Source of the DNA: Phaeobacter gallaeciensis DSM 26640
GTDB lineage: Bacteria; Pseudomonadota; Alphaproteobacteria; Rhodobacterales; Rhodobacteraceae
Direction: 5' to 3'
Assembly: GCF_000511385.1 (NCBI RefSeq)
Contig: NC_023137.1
Location: 1,061,001 to 1,125,000, forward strand
Length of the DNA: 64,000 bases
Position 1 is the stretch's first letter, and every line of letters begins with the position of its first letter. Positions 18,231 through 26,767 of the stretch are shown here, piece by piece. The position numbers were made by a program, and so were the translations under genes. Under the pieces are notes generated by a model. It worked only from the letters and a program-made list of their open reading frames with translations. It searched no databases and was not told where the DNA came from.

Positions 18231-18254
18231 AAGCCGACTTTAGCGGCAACTGTG
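18231..18254 (+). repeat. Copy 1 of a dispersed 24-bp sequence
   Basis: The 24 bases beginning AAGCCGACTTTAGCGGCAAC match 21 of 24 positions of 35181-35204, which lies just outside the right end of the IS1182-type element. Both copies are in non-coding DNA. Similar short CGACTTTCGCTGC-type segments are scattered in roseobacter genomes as far as I recall. Confidence 0.4.
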
Positions 18255-18328
18255 CTAAGGGCTGCTAAGCGTTCACGCGTTTCAATGTTAGACGGAGACA
18301 ATGTTAACTGAGTTTCGCCACCCTTCTC

Positions 18329-19231
18329 TTACGCCAGACTGCTGCGAAGTCTTTTTGCAAACATTTCTGCAAAGCCTTTTGTCGCAGCTGATCGAAACTG
18401 CGTTGGAGGGTAAACGGCATAGATGCCTCCTGTTGGAAGCGCCCAATCCGGAACAAGCCGGATCAATGTGCCGTTTTCGATTTCTCTCTTAGCGAAAAAA
18501 TCTGGCAGAATGGAGATCCCGGCCCCTTCGATTGCCATTGCCTTGATCGCTGGTGTTACGTCTGCTCGCAGCGCGGGGTTCATTTGAACGTTACAGGTTT
18601 CACCGGTAGCTTTAATAAATTTCCAACTCAGTGAGTTTGGCAAGGCTCTGTGTTCGACGAATGGAAACGCTGCCAATCGTTCCGGATGTTCTGGTCGCCC
18701 AAGTTGCTCAACCAAGTCAGGCGACGCCACTACGATTTGCTGAAAGTCGGCCAACTTGCGCGCAATGTTGGCGGAATCGGCAAGCCAGCCTACCCGATAC
18801 GCAATGTCAAATCGTGCCTCGACCGGATCAAACCGCGTATCACTTAACATCAAATCAATCGTGACAGCCGGATAGGCGATGCGAAACTCGGCCACGACCG
18901 GTGAAACGTATGTAACGCCCATATCGAGAGGGGCGGTGATGCGCAGGTTTCCAGTTGGTTCTGCGCGCCCTTGTTTTACCATTTCATAAGCTTCTTCGGC
19001 CTGCGCCACTGATGCACGTGCGGCTTCATAGAAGGACTGTCCGGTTTCCGTGAGATTCAGGTGGCGAGAGTTGCGCACAACAAGCGTTGCACCAAGCTCT
19101 TCCTCCAGCAATTGAAGCTGCTTGCTGACAACTGCCTTGCTAATACGCATTCGTTCAGCGGCCGCAGTGATGGTACCTTCTTCCGCGATAGCAACAAAAT
19201 ACTCTAGTCGGTTCAGATTTGATTTCTTCAT
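18329..19231 (-). CDS. LysR-family transcriptional regulator
   Basis: This 300-residue regulator has an N-terminal winged helix (FVAIAEEGTITAAAERMRIS, KAVVSKQLQLLEEELGATLVVR) and a LysR substrate-binding domain from about residue 90 (GNLRITAPLDMG onward). It is of the CrgA/DmlR-like group by the ITAPLDMG signature. It is read divergently from the thioredoxin-fold/MBL cluster at 19328-23444 with 96 bases between, the classical arrangement of a LysR activator and its target operon. The effector is unknown. Confidence 0.88.
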   Translation of the reverse strand: MKKSNLNRLEYFVAIAEEGTITAAAERMRISKAVVSKQLQLLEEELGATLVVRNSRHLNLTETGQSFYEAARASVAQAEEAYEMVKQGRAEPTGNLRITAPLDMGVTYVSPVVAEFRIAYPAVTIDLMLSDTRFDPVEARFDIAYRVGWLADSANIARKLADFQQIVVASPDLVEQLGRPEHPERLAAFPFVEHRALPNSLSWKFIKATGETCNVQMNPALRADVTPAIKAMAIEGAGISILPDFFAKREIENGTLIRLVPDWALPTGGIYAVYPPTQFRSAATKGFAEMFAKRLRSSLA

Positions 19232-19253
19232 CTCTTGTCATCTTTTGACTGAC

Positions 19254-19300
19254 GTAGTGTCTACAAGCATTACCTTTAGTCTACAATAGCGGCGCACTAC
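19254..19300. promoter_or_regulatory. Candidate LysR operator region
   Basis: In the divergent gap GTCTACAA occurs twice (19259-19266 and 19279-19286), the starts exactly 20 bases apart, and GTAGTG (19254-19259) is mirrored by CACTAC (19295-19300). Same-face spacing on DNA and position between regulator and cluster make this a likely binding region. Confidence 0.45.
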
Positions 19301-19327
19301 CTGTGGTCCACCAAAATGGAGACTGCA

Positions 19328-19933
19328 ATGACGCGCTTCACCTATATCTACGATACCTATTGCGGCTGGTGCTATGGCGCGGCTCCGGTGATCAATGCGC
19401 TGATTGAGTGTGGTGCTGATGTCACCGTCATGCATCGCCATTTGTTCCAAGGCGCAAATGCATACCGAATGGGCGATGGCTTTGGGCGAATGGCTTTGGA
19501 ATACGATCGGCGTATCGAACGGCTGACCGGCCAGGAATTCAGTCCTGCTTACGTTCAAGACATTATTAGAAACCCGGATGAAGTTCTGGATTCCGGTCTG
19601 ACCGCATACGCCGCTGCCTTGGTCCACGATCAACGCGCCATGGCGGAGATGAAGCTGGCACAAATTTTGCAACGGGCACGTTATGTCGACGGTGTTTCTG
19701 CGGGTAACAGCGAAGCGGTCCGTAGTGCGCTGCTTGAGTTTGGCGTGAACCGTCCGTTGGACGAAGGCAGAAACCACGCCCGGCAGATCAGTACGAACGC
19801 TGCAAATTTGCAATCACGGGTCGGGTCGCAAGGTGTCCCGACTCTGGTGATGCAAACCGACGGCGGAACAACCCAAGTCGACGTCTCAACCTACTACAAC
19901 TTTCCTGAAGAGATCGCGGCATTGGCCGCATAA
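19328..19933 (+). CDS. DsbA/FrnE-like thioredoxin-fold protein
   Basis: This 201-residue protein opens with a beta strand and a CGWC active site (Cys12, Cys15) in the context TYCGWCYGAAPV, and closes with the cis-proline-type segment GSQGVPTLVM. This is the DsbA-family layout. There is no signal peptide, so it probably works in the cytoplasm like FrnE or 2-hydroxychromene-carboxylate isomerase relatives. The start is set by GGAG at 19318-19321; the ATG twelve bases upstream has no ribosome site. It is the first gene of the cluster opposite the LysR gene. Thiol redox or glutathione-dependent isomerase roles are both possible. Confidence 0.78.
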   Translation: MTRFTYIYDTYCGWCYGAAPVINALIECGADVTVMHRHLFQGANAYRMGDGFGRMALEYDRRIERLTGQEFSPAYVQDIIRNPDEVLDSGLTAYAAALVHDQRAMAEMKLAQILQRARYVDGVSAGNSEAVRSALLEFGVNRPLDEGRNHARQISTNAANLQSRVGSQGVPTLVMQTDGGTTQVDVSTYYNFPEEIAALAA

Positions 19934-19950
19934 ATGCAAGGAGCATCCCT

Positions 19951-20814
19951 ATGAAGACGATCCTCACTTCTACTGCAGCCGTGCTGCTTTCCACCGCAGC
20001 CTTTGCGGCTGATCTCACCATCACGGCCTTCAGCCCGAATGACGGCAGCCTATTTCCGGTCTCATCAAACCTTATCGAAGGCCCGAATGAGGTGATCCTG
20101 GTAGATGCTCAGTTTGAAAAGGATGATGCCGAGCAGCTGGTGGACATGATCAAGGCGACAGGTAAACCCCTGACGACCGTCTTTATCAGCCACAAAGACC
20201 CTGACTTCTATTTCGGGCTGGATACGATCCGTGCAGCCTACCCGGATGTCAAAATTGTCGCGACACCTGAGACCGTCAAAGGCATCGAGAAAACCATCCA
20301 GCTCAAATACGATTTCTGGGGCCCGATCTTGGACGCGAACGCCCCATCCGAATTGATTGTTCCTGAAGTTCTGGAAGGCGATAGCCTGACAGTGGATGGC
20401 GAAGCCGTCCAGGTCATTGGCCTCGATGGTCATGATCCGGTTCACACTTTCCTGTGGGTGCCTTCGGAAAAAACCGCGTTGGGCGGCGTTGTACTTTATG
20501 AAAACGTGCACGTTTGGATGGCCGATAACCAAACCCCTGAAAGTCGTGACAGCTGGCGCGCGACATTGGACCAGATTCTGGAATTGAACCCCGATCGGAT
20601 TATTCCGGGCCACGTGATCGGCGATAGTGCAGAGGACGCAAGCATCGTTGATTTCACAAAGGAATATGTCGCCGCGTTCGAGGCAGCCGCGGACAAGGCA
20701 GAGGGTTCAGCCGAGTTGATCGCTGCGATGCAGACGGCCTATCCCAACTTTGAGAACGTGAGCGATCTGGAGCTAAGCGCCCAGGTTATCAAGGGCGAGC
20801 GTTCCTGGCCGTAA
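19951..20814 (+). CDS. Exported metallo-beta-lactamase-fold protein with atypical metal motif
   Basis: This 287-residue protein has a clear signal peptide (cleavage after AAFA, about residue 19). The fold is MBL (SSNLIEGPNEVILVDAQF, then FISHKDPDFYFG, GHDPVHTFLWV, PGHVIG). The usual HxHxDH is replaced by HKDPDF, so at least one histidine ligand is missing and the metal site or activity may differ. It follows the thioredoxin-fold gene by 17 bases with an AAGGAGC ribosome site. It is periplasmic by prediction, and the substrate is unknown. Confidence 0.8.
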   Translation: MKTILTSTAAVLLSTAAFAADLTITAFSPNDGSLFPVSSNLIEGPNEVILVDAQFEKDDAEQLVDMIKATGKPLTTVFISHKDPDFYFGLDTIRAAYPDVKIVATPETVKGIEKTIQLKYDFWGPILDANAPSELIVPEVLEGDSLTVDGEAVQVIGLDGHDPVHTFLWVPSEKTALGGVVLYENVHVWMADNQTPESRDSWRATLDQILELNPDRIIPGHVIGDSAEDASIVDFTKEYVAAFEAAADKAEGSAELIAAMQTAYPNFENVSDLELSAQVIKGERSWP

Positions 20815-20964
20815 GCGTAAACAGGCATCAGGAGCCGTCCAATTCGGTTTCTGTATTACAAAAGGGGCACCGGCCTCTCAAATCCGGCGCCCAATCACCA
20901 ACAGTGCAAAACTCAGTTTGCTGTGAACTACACCGCATTCGCCGCGACGAAGAGAAGCAATTTC

Positions 20965-21465
20965 ATGTCTTGCAAGTTCACGAATACCAAGATCACGCAA
21001 TACAGCATCATTGGGGCTGTCCTGTTTGCGTTCGTTTCGGCGACAACATTTGCCGTCAACGCTCAGGAGCAAAACATGACTCCATTGGAAATTGTCAAAA
21101 GCACCTATGAAGGCGAAACCTCCGAAGAAAACGGTCGCAACCTTCAGGCGCATTTGGCTCCTGATGCCAAATGGACAGAGGCAGCGGGTTTTCCCTATTC
21201 GGGAACCTATACCGGTTTTGACGAGATCGCGAAAAACGTGTTTGCGCGGTTGGCTTCAGAATGGACCGACTATCGGTTTGTCCCTGAAAACTATGTAGCC
21301 GATGACCATCGCGTCGTCGCATACGGGACCTACTATGGAACGTACAATGCAACCGGCAAGGCATTTTCGGCGCGCGTTGCACATGTCTGGAAGGTCGAAG
21401 ACGGCAAGATCGTTAAATTTGAACAGTTCGTCGACAGCGCGCCAGTAAAGGAAGCGATGGAGTAA
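20965..21465 (+). CDS. Exported SnoaL-like (NTF2-fold) protein
   Basis: This 166-residue protein has a long N-terminal hydrophobic segment (YSIIGAVLFAFVSATTFAVNAQ) typical of a signal peptide. A SnoaL-like domain follows (residues about 40-160: HLAPDAKWTEAAGFPYSGTYTGFDEIAKNV and a closing HVWKVEDGKIVKFEQFVDS, quoted in parts). The ATG at 20965 is preferred to a GTG at 20923, which has no ribosome site. SnoaL-fold proteins are small cone-shaped barrels that act as isomerases, cyclases or hydrolases, or only bind ligands. Its place among exported MBL proteins suggests a periplasmic role in the same conversion. Confidence 0.7.
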   Translation: MSCKFTNTKITQYSIIGAVLFAFVSATTFAVNAQEQNMTPLEIVKSTYEGETSEENGRNLQAHLAPDAKWTEAAGFPYSGTYTGFDEIAKNVFARLASEWTDYRFVPENYVADDHRVVAYGTYYGTYNATGKAFSARVAHVWKVEDGKIVKFEQFVDSAPVKEAME

Positions 21466-21546
21466 TTCACCCCATCTCATCCGAATACCAATTTCACTCA
21501 ACGTCGGTCGGCAGGCCCAAAAAACGCGGCCGATCAAATCTCGGGA

Positions 21547-21948
21547 ATGAATAAACTGATAGCAGCTCTGAACAATCAATCTCTGCGGGTTCTCAGCATT
21601 CTGCGGATCATGACGGGTCTTCTGTTTGCGGCTCATGGAGCACAGAAAATATTGAACTTCCCCGCGCCGCCAGAGTGGGAGGTCGCGACATTCTCGATGC
21701 CATGGTTTGCTGGCATGATGGAGCTTTTCGGCGGTGCCTTGATTGTTCTGGGCCTTTTTACGCGCCCGGTCGCGTTCCTTCTGTCCGGTTTGATGGCCAG
21801 CGCCTACTTCATTGCCCACGCCCCGCAGAACTTTTATCCGATCCTGAGTGGCCGGTGATGCCGCAATTTTGACTGCTTCATCTTCCTGTATTTTGTATTT
21901 TCCGGCCCAGGTCGCTGGAGCCTTGATGCAAAGATGGGCCGCGAATAG
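21547..21948 (+). pseudogene. DoxX-family membrane protein with paired frame disruptions
   Basis: The frame encodes 103 residues of a DoxX protein (RIMTGLLFAAHGAQKI, GMMELFGGALIVLGLFTRPV) and then stops at 21856-21858. Downstream, GDAAIL appears in a second frame and CFIFLYFVFSGPGRWSLDAK back in the first, ending at 21948, which would give the family's usual 130-odd residues. An extra C near 21853 and a missing base near 21871 explain this. Either the gene has two compensating lesions or the read is wrong there. DoxX proteins are four-helix inner-membrane proteins linked to thiol/quinone redox. Up to the stop, three helices would be made. Confidence 0.65.
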
Positions 21949-21963
21949 CTGAGGAGGAATTTG

Positions 21964-22587
21964 ATGACTCATTCAAAATCGCGCCGAAAAATTCTTGCTG
22001 GAATAACTTCTGCTACGGGAAGTTTACTCCTGTCCCGGACCGCATTGGCGGCCGATTTGACACCGCGCGCCGCAGAAGGGCCGTTTTATCCGACCAGATC
22101 GATGCGCGTGAGCGACACCGACAATGACTTGGTGAAGATCGCAGGGCTTGTTCGCGAGGCAGGCGGGGAAATCATCACGCTCAAAGGTCAGATTACCGGT
22201 CGCAATGGTATCCCGATAGCGGGTGCACGCATCGAAATTTGGCAATGTGATGTGAATGGAAAGTACTTGCACCCCGGCGATGATCGTCCGGTGCCCTATG
22301 ATCAGGGTTTTCAGGGCTTTGGCCACGATATCACGGATGACACTGGCAACTATGCGTTCCGCACGATCAGGCCAACCAAGTATCCGGGGCGAACACCCCA
22401 TATCCATGTGAAAGTCCTAGATGGAAGCCGAGAGCTTCTGACCACGCAGTTCTACATTGAAGGTGATCCTGACAATGCGAAAGACGGGCTCCATCGCAGG
22501 ATGTCGAAGGCGGAAGCCCGGGCAGTATCCATGGCATTCACCGAAGGGCCGAAAGGCACAGAAACCATCGTAAACATTGTTGTCTGA
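21964..22587 (+). CDS. Exported intradiol ring-cleavage dioxygenase family protein (Tat signal)
   Basis: This 207-residue protein has a twin-arginine leader (SRRKIL, then a hydrophobic stretch ending TALAA). Its beta-sandwich domain resembles protocatechuate 3,4-dioxygenase: AEGPFYPT, GRIxNxxG-like GQITGRNGIPIAGARIEIWQ, and the four expected iron ligands Tyr101 (GKYLHPG), Tyr140 (TKYPGR), His146 and His148 (TPHIHV). A Tat signal fits a cofactor loaded before export. The ATG at 21964 follows AGGAGG (21951-21956); a TTG three bases earlier is rejected. The enzyme should cleave a catechol-like ring between the two hydroxyl groups, here probably outside the cytoplasm. Confidence 0.82.
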   Translation: MTHSKSRRKILAGITSATGSLLLSRTALAADLTPRAAEGPFYPTRSMRVSDTDNDLVKIAGLVREAGGEIITLKGQITGRNGIPIAGARIEIWQCDVNGKYLHPGDDRPVPYDQGFQGFGHDITDDTGNYAFRTIRPTKYPGRTPHIHVKVLDGSRELLTTQFYIEGDPDNAKDGLHRRMSKAEARAVSMAFTEGPKGTETIVNIVV

Positions 22588-22619
22588 CGGGCCCGGCCGG
22601 ATCAGGAAAGGAACAGATT

Positions 22620-23444
22620 ATGAAAACCGCATTGATCGCCGCAGCCATGGCAATCCTGACACCAGCCATTGCCGCAGCACAATCTACAGATGCCTTCACC
22701 CATGTCGGAGGCAATGTCTATTACTTCCAGAACAGCAGCTACAATTCGCTTGTTGTCGTCACCGACGAAGGGACCCTTGTTGTCGATCCGAACGGCCGTA
22801 CGGCACAGCAGTTGCAAGACAATCTTCCTGCACTAACGGACCAGCCAGTGACGCATCTGATTTTTTCGCATTCGCATGGCGATCACGCCTCGGGCGGTGA
22901 TGTCTATGGCGGCGATGTCCAGGCCATCGCGCATTCGAAGGCTCCGGCAACACTTGGAGGCGTAAGTCTCGATGTTCAGTTCGATCAAGAGCACAGCTTT
23001 CAGCTGGGCGAAAACACGATCGAGCTGACCTATCTTGGGCCCGGAGACGAAGAGGACATGATCGCAACGGTCGTGCGCCCCGAAAATGTTGTCTTTCTTG
23101 TCGATGTCGCCGCACCCGAACGCATGTTCTACGCCAGCTTGGGTGGTGACAATGTTGAAGGGTGGTATCAGCAGATACTCACCGTCGAAGCGCTCGATTT
23201 CGATATCTTCGTGCCGGGCCACGGTCGTGTAGGCAATCATGACGACCTAACAAACGTTCGGCTCTATATGGAAGAACTGCGCGCAGATGTTTTGCAAGGG
23301 CTGCAAGCCGGGAAATCGACGAACCAACTGGTCGAAGAACTAATATACCCAGACCGTAGCCACTGGCAGCAATACGATACTTGGCGGTCGAGTAATGTGC
23401 GCGGCATGGCTCAGCATTTGATCAACAGCGGAGCAGTTGAGTAA
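22620..23444 (+). CDS. Exported MBL-fold metallo-hydrolase with complete zinc motif
   Basis: This 274-residue protein has a signal peptide (MKTALIAAAMAILTPAIAAA). The canonical metal motif SHSHGDHASGGD lies near residues 80-91, with further ligands in FLVDVAAPE and VPGHGRVG. Unlike the MBL protein at 19951, all HxHxDH ligands are present, so it is probably an active zinc hydrolase in the periplasm. It is the last gene of the LysR-controlled cluster, 32 bases after the dioxygenase. The substrate (lactone, thioester or other) is not evident. Confidence 0.83.
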   Translation: MKTALIAAAMAILTPAIAAAQSTDAFTHVGGNVYYFQNSSYNSLVVVTDEGTLVVDPNGRTAQQLQDNLPALTDQPVTHLIFSHSHGDHASGGDVYGGDVQAIAHSKAPATLGGVSLDVQFDQEHSFQLGENTIELTYLGPGDEEDMIATVVRPENVVFLVDVAAPERMFYASLGGDNVEGWYQQILTVEALDFDIFVPGHGRVGNHDDLTNVRLYMEELRADVLQGLQAGKSTNQLVEELIYPDRSHWQQYDTWRSSNVRGMAQHLINSGAVE

Positions 23445-24142
23445 GGAAAATCATGCTGGTTTTGAGTTTGTAGCGCAGGGGCTTGCAGTCCACTGTTAAA
23501 ACCCAGATAGCAATACCCAGTTAACAAAAAATGGATAAGCAGCCATTCGGACAACCTGCGGCATTGGTAGTTATGGGCTCCAAGCGGACATGCGGCAGCG
23601 CAACGAAATATTCGATTTCGAAGAAGTTTCAATGTCGGCTTCAGGTGGTTCAGCATGAAAGGTTCCTACCAGCCGAGTTTCGTTTTTTCCGACGGTCCGA
23701 AAAATAAATCTTCCCGAATATGGATACGAGCCCGCGCAGTGGCGCGCGGGCGACAAATTTTAATCGACTGCACCGGAACTCAACGGGCCGTTGGCCCGCT
23801 CACCCCGATCCAGGCATCATTCCTTTTGTTTGGTCCGCCCAACATCCCTGACCGTGGCGGTCAACCTTAGTCCATCCCCAAAATCAGCCACCAATTTCCC
23901 CTGTCTCGCGGGCGAGCCATTCCTCGCGGCGCAAATTGGTGTCTTATTTTGGCGCAGACATTTTCTTCGCAAATGTGGCCGATTGACAGCCCCGTTCAGG
24001 GCCGTGGGTCGGGCTTTGCCCTCTCCCACTCTGTTCCGCCGAATACATGCGTATTCGGTCAGATCAGGTGGCCGAGGCGCAGCCCATCGGCGGAAGGGGG
24101 CGCGAAGCCTCACCCGCGTCACTTTGATCGAGGAGGCCACAA
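23445..24142. other. Non-coding spacer between the MBL/dioxygenase cluster and ardC
   Basis: About 700 bases contain no convincing gene. Structures seen are a GC-rich hairpin at 23730-23751 (GCCCGCGC / GCGCGGGC, then GACAAATTTT, a possible terminator) and an 8-bp-arm inverted repeat CCGAATAC / GTATTCGG at 24039-24058, about 85 bases before ardC, that could be an operator. The stretch from about 23880 has the base composition of the transfer region. Confidence 0.5.
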
Positions 24143-24745
24143 ATGGCACCGAAGTTTGATGTTTATGCCCATGTCACCGACACCATTATTGCAGAGATCG
24201 AGGCAGGCACGCCGCCATGGCGTAAGCCTTGGACTGGGAACGCGTCCTGCATTGCGCTGCCGACCCGACACAATGGGGAGGAGTATCGCGGGATTAACAT
24301 CCTGATGCTCTGGGTCATGGCGGCCAAGCATGGCTATGTGTCCAGCCGCTGGATGACCTACAAACAGGCGCAAGATCTGGGCGGTCAGGTCCGCAAAGGC
24401 GAGACGTCGTCCACTGTGGTCAAATACGGCACATTCACACGTGAGAACGAGCTGGGCATTGAGGAAGAGCTACCCTACGCACGTGCCTACCGTGTGTTTA
24501 ACGCGGATCAGATCAAGGGCTTGCCAGAGGACTACTACATCCGGCCAGAGGCTCCCCGCGACCTTGGCACAGCGGAAGATCCGGAGCTTGATGCGTTTTT
24601 CAGCCGGACGGGGGCGGAGATCCTCACCAGTGATGATCCGCGCGCCTATTACAGCCCCACCAAAGATTACATCCACATGCCGCCGATTACCACGTTTCAC
24701 GATGCGGCAGGCTACTATGGGACGTTGGCCCATGAGGTGATCCAT
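24143..24745 (+). pseudogene. ardC: ardC-like antirestriction/zincin gene, 5' part
   Basis: The first 201 codons of an ArdC-type protein remain. An N-terminal ssDNA-binding domain begins MAPKFDVYAHVTDTI with TPPWRKPW, and the segment YYGTLAHEVIH contains the zincin HExxH site. GAGGAGG precedes the start (24130-24136). Reading then passes into the RIT element and stops at 24826 after 26 foreign residues. The missing part continues in frame at 28236. ArdC proteins protect incoming conjugative DNA from restriction in the recipient; the gene is broken here just behind its metal-binding motif. Together the two parts would give 292 residues, a normal length. Confidence 0.88.
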
Positions 24746-24771
24746 AATGCCGATGTTCAGATTATGCCGCG
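24743..24771. repeat. Left terminal inverted repeat of the RIT element
   Basis: These 29 bases (beginning CATAATGCCGATGTTCAG) are the exact reverse complement of 28176-28204. The first three bases also belong to the host ardC codon CAT. Confidence 0.9.
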
Positions 24772-24827
24772 CCGATCCTCACAGCCTGTTGTCCTGCGGG
24801 AAGACCGGCGCGGCGTGTCGGCATAAT

Positions 24828-25826
24828 TCAGAGCGCTTCCAGGAATGCCAACAACTCGTCACCCGGCCGATATCGTCCGCCGGTGCCGCCAACCGGCTTT
24901 GTCAGCGCCATCGCTCTTTCCTTCAGTTCGATATCGGCATGGATGTAGACCTGCGTCGTCTCGACCGATTCATGGCCCAGCCAGAGCGCGATGATTGTCC
25001 GATCGACGCCGCTCTGCAGAAGCTGCATCGCGGCAGTGTGGCGCAGGACGTGTGGCGTGACACGTTTCAATCTGAACGTCGAGCTGTTCGAGGCGGCGGT
25101 GGCCGCATGTTTCCGAACGATCCGTTCAACCGCATCCCGGCTCAAAGGCTTACCGCGGATTGTCGCGAACAGGGGATCACTGGTTTCCGCCCCGGTTTGA
25201 GCAAGCCACACCCGCAACGCTTCCCGGCTGTCTGCCCGGAGTGGCGTCGCGCGTTCTTTTCGGCCTTTGCCGATGCATCTCAGATGCGGCCCGGTGCCGA
25301 GCTTAACATCGCCAACGCGCAAGCCGATCAACTCCGATACACGCAGGCCAGTTTGGAGCATTGTGAGGAGCAGAACCCGATCGCGCCGACCAAACCAAGT
25401 CGATTGGTCCGGCGCCTTCAGCAAGGCCTCCATCTCATCACGGGTGAGGAAGTCCACCACGCGTTTTTCGTGTCGTTTGGCCGGCATCGCCAGCACCTTC
25501 TGGCAATGATGCAACAACTGAGGTTCACAGCCGGCGACATATTTAAAGAACGAGCGAATAGCGGCAAGCCGCGTGTTTCGGCTTCGCGCGCTGTTGCCGC
25601 GTTCCTCCTCGCAGAAGGTCAGGAATTGCCCGATGATTTCGGCGTCGATATGAGCCACATGCAGCTCTGTCGGCGGCAGCCTGGTTTCCGCTTCCGCGTA
25701 TTTCAGCAAGAGCCTGAAGGTGTCGCGATAGCTGGCAATCGTGTTCGGACTGGCCTGCATCTGGGTCAACAACCGCTCGGTGAAGAACCGCTGCACATAG
25801 ATGGGCAAGGGATAGGTCGCAATCAT
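24828..25826 (-). CDS. ritC: Tyrosine recombinase, third gene of the RIT trio
   Basis: This 332-residue phage-integrase family protein has an N-terminal SAM-like core-binding domain (residues about 10-110) and a catalytic domain with the arginine in QTGLRVSELIGLR, the HVLRHTAAMQLL box, LGHESVETT and the nucleophile tyrosine in QVYIHAD. Its start overlaps the stop of the preceding gene (ATGA), so the trio is translated as a coupled unit. All five catalytic positions appear intact. The stop lies about 80 bases from the left end of the element. Confidence 0.9.
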   Translation of the reverse strand: MIATYPLPIYVQRFFTERLLTQMQASPNTIASYRDTFRLLLKYAEAETRLPPTELHVAHIDAEIIGQFLTFCEEERGNSARSRNTRLAAIRSFFKYVAGCEPQLLHHCQKVLAMPAKRHEKRVVDFLTRDEMEALLKAPDQSTWFGRRDRVLLLTMLQTGLRVSELIGLRVGDVKLGTGPHLRCIGKGRKERATPLRADSREALRVWLAQTGAETSDPLFATIRGKPLSRDAVERIVRKHAATAASNSSTFRLKRVTPHVLRHTAAMQLLQSGVDRTIIALWLGHESVETTQVYIHADIELKERAMALTKPVGGTGGRYRPGDELLAFLEAL

Positions 25827-26767
25827 AACGCATCCTCCAGAACCCGTTGTTCGGCCCGCGCCGCCGCCAAATGCATCAGCTCTGGCACGGCCTCGATGTA
25901 CCAGAATGTGTGCTTTGGCTCGGAATGGCCGAGATAGGTGCTGAGCTTGTACATTTCGGCTTCGATGTCCCGGCCTTCGCGGAACCAGTCCAGGATGGTG
26001 TGAACGGCAAAACTGTGCCGCAAATCATGGATGCGCGGTCCGTGGCCGTGGCGTTTGAAGGCTTGCGGTGGCCTGAGGCCGATATTTCCGCTGACCTGCG
26101 CGAAGTTGTAGCGCGCGCCGCAATCTCCCGCCGGTTCGCCATCCTCTTTGATGAAGAACCGGGATGACGGACGCGCGATCAGCCGATCCCGCAACTTGGC
26201 ATATCGGGCGAGTTGAAGGGCGGTGTCGCCGTTGACGGGTAGCTGCCGATCCCGGCCATTCTTTGTGTTCCTCAGCGTGAGAAAGGCTCGTTTCAGATCA
26301 ACGTCTTGCCGATCCAGTGATAAGGCTTCGTTCACGCGCATTCCCGTGACGGCGATCAAGCCGAACAGGGTCTGCCACAACGCGGCCCGGAGACCATAGG
26401 GTGATGGCAGCCGACCCGCCTCAGCAACGATGTTTGCGATCTGGCTGGGCGCGTAAATATACGGCACCCGTCTTCGGTATCGGCCGGTGACAAGCTGACT
26501 GGACGGTATTTCGGTGCGATCATCATGTTGCGCAAGCCAAAAGGCAAACCTTCGGACCATCCCGAGGCGACAAGACCAAGTGTTGTTGTCCGCGCTGCCG
26601 TAGTTTGCTTTCCAGTCAAGGAACAAGGGCGTCGAGATCCGGTCGAACCCGCGTTCATCGCCATAGGTCGTGAACTTGCGCAGCACACGTTCATCAAAGG
26701 TGAGAGCAAATCCCATCGAGCGCCGTAGAGCCAGATACTCGTCAAGTCGTTGGCAAAGCGTCTTCAT
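25823..26767 (-). CDS. ritB: Tyrosine recombinase, second gene of the RIT trio
   Basis: This 314-residue integrase-family protein has catalytic motifs VTGMRVNEALSL (Arg), HDLRHSFAVHT (His-x-x-Arg), LGHSEPKHT and the Tyr in FWYIEAVPEL. A longer insert than usual separates the HDLRH box from LGH (FREGRDIEAEMYKLSTY), as seen in middle members of such trios. The start at 26767 is chosen for its ATGA overlap with ritA and its GGGAGGGG ribosome site; an upstream ATG at 26791 lies inside ritA. Confidence 0.88.
   Translation of the reverse strand: MKTLCQRLDEYLALRRSMGFALTFDERVLRKFTTYGDERGFDRISTPLFLDWKANYGSADNNTWSCRLGMVRRFAFWLAQHDDRTEIPSSQLVTGRYRRRVPYIYAPSQIANIVAEAGRLPSPYGLRAALWQTLFGLIAVTGMRVNEALSLDRQDVDLKRAFLTLRNTKNGRDRQLPVNGDTALQLARYAKLRDRLIARPSSRFFIKEDGEPAGDCGARYNFAQVSGNIGLRPPQAFKRHGHGPRIHDLRHSFAVHTILDWFREGRDIEAEMYKLSTYLGHSEPKHTFWYIEAVPELMHLAAARAEQRVLEDAL

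Noticed and set aside
24747..25937. 396-residue open frame on the plus strand opposite the third RIT recombinase
   Set aside because: It lies fully antisense to a gene with all tyrosine recombinase motifs, and has no ribosome site or family resemblance.
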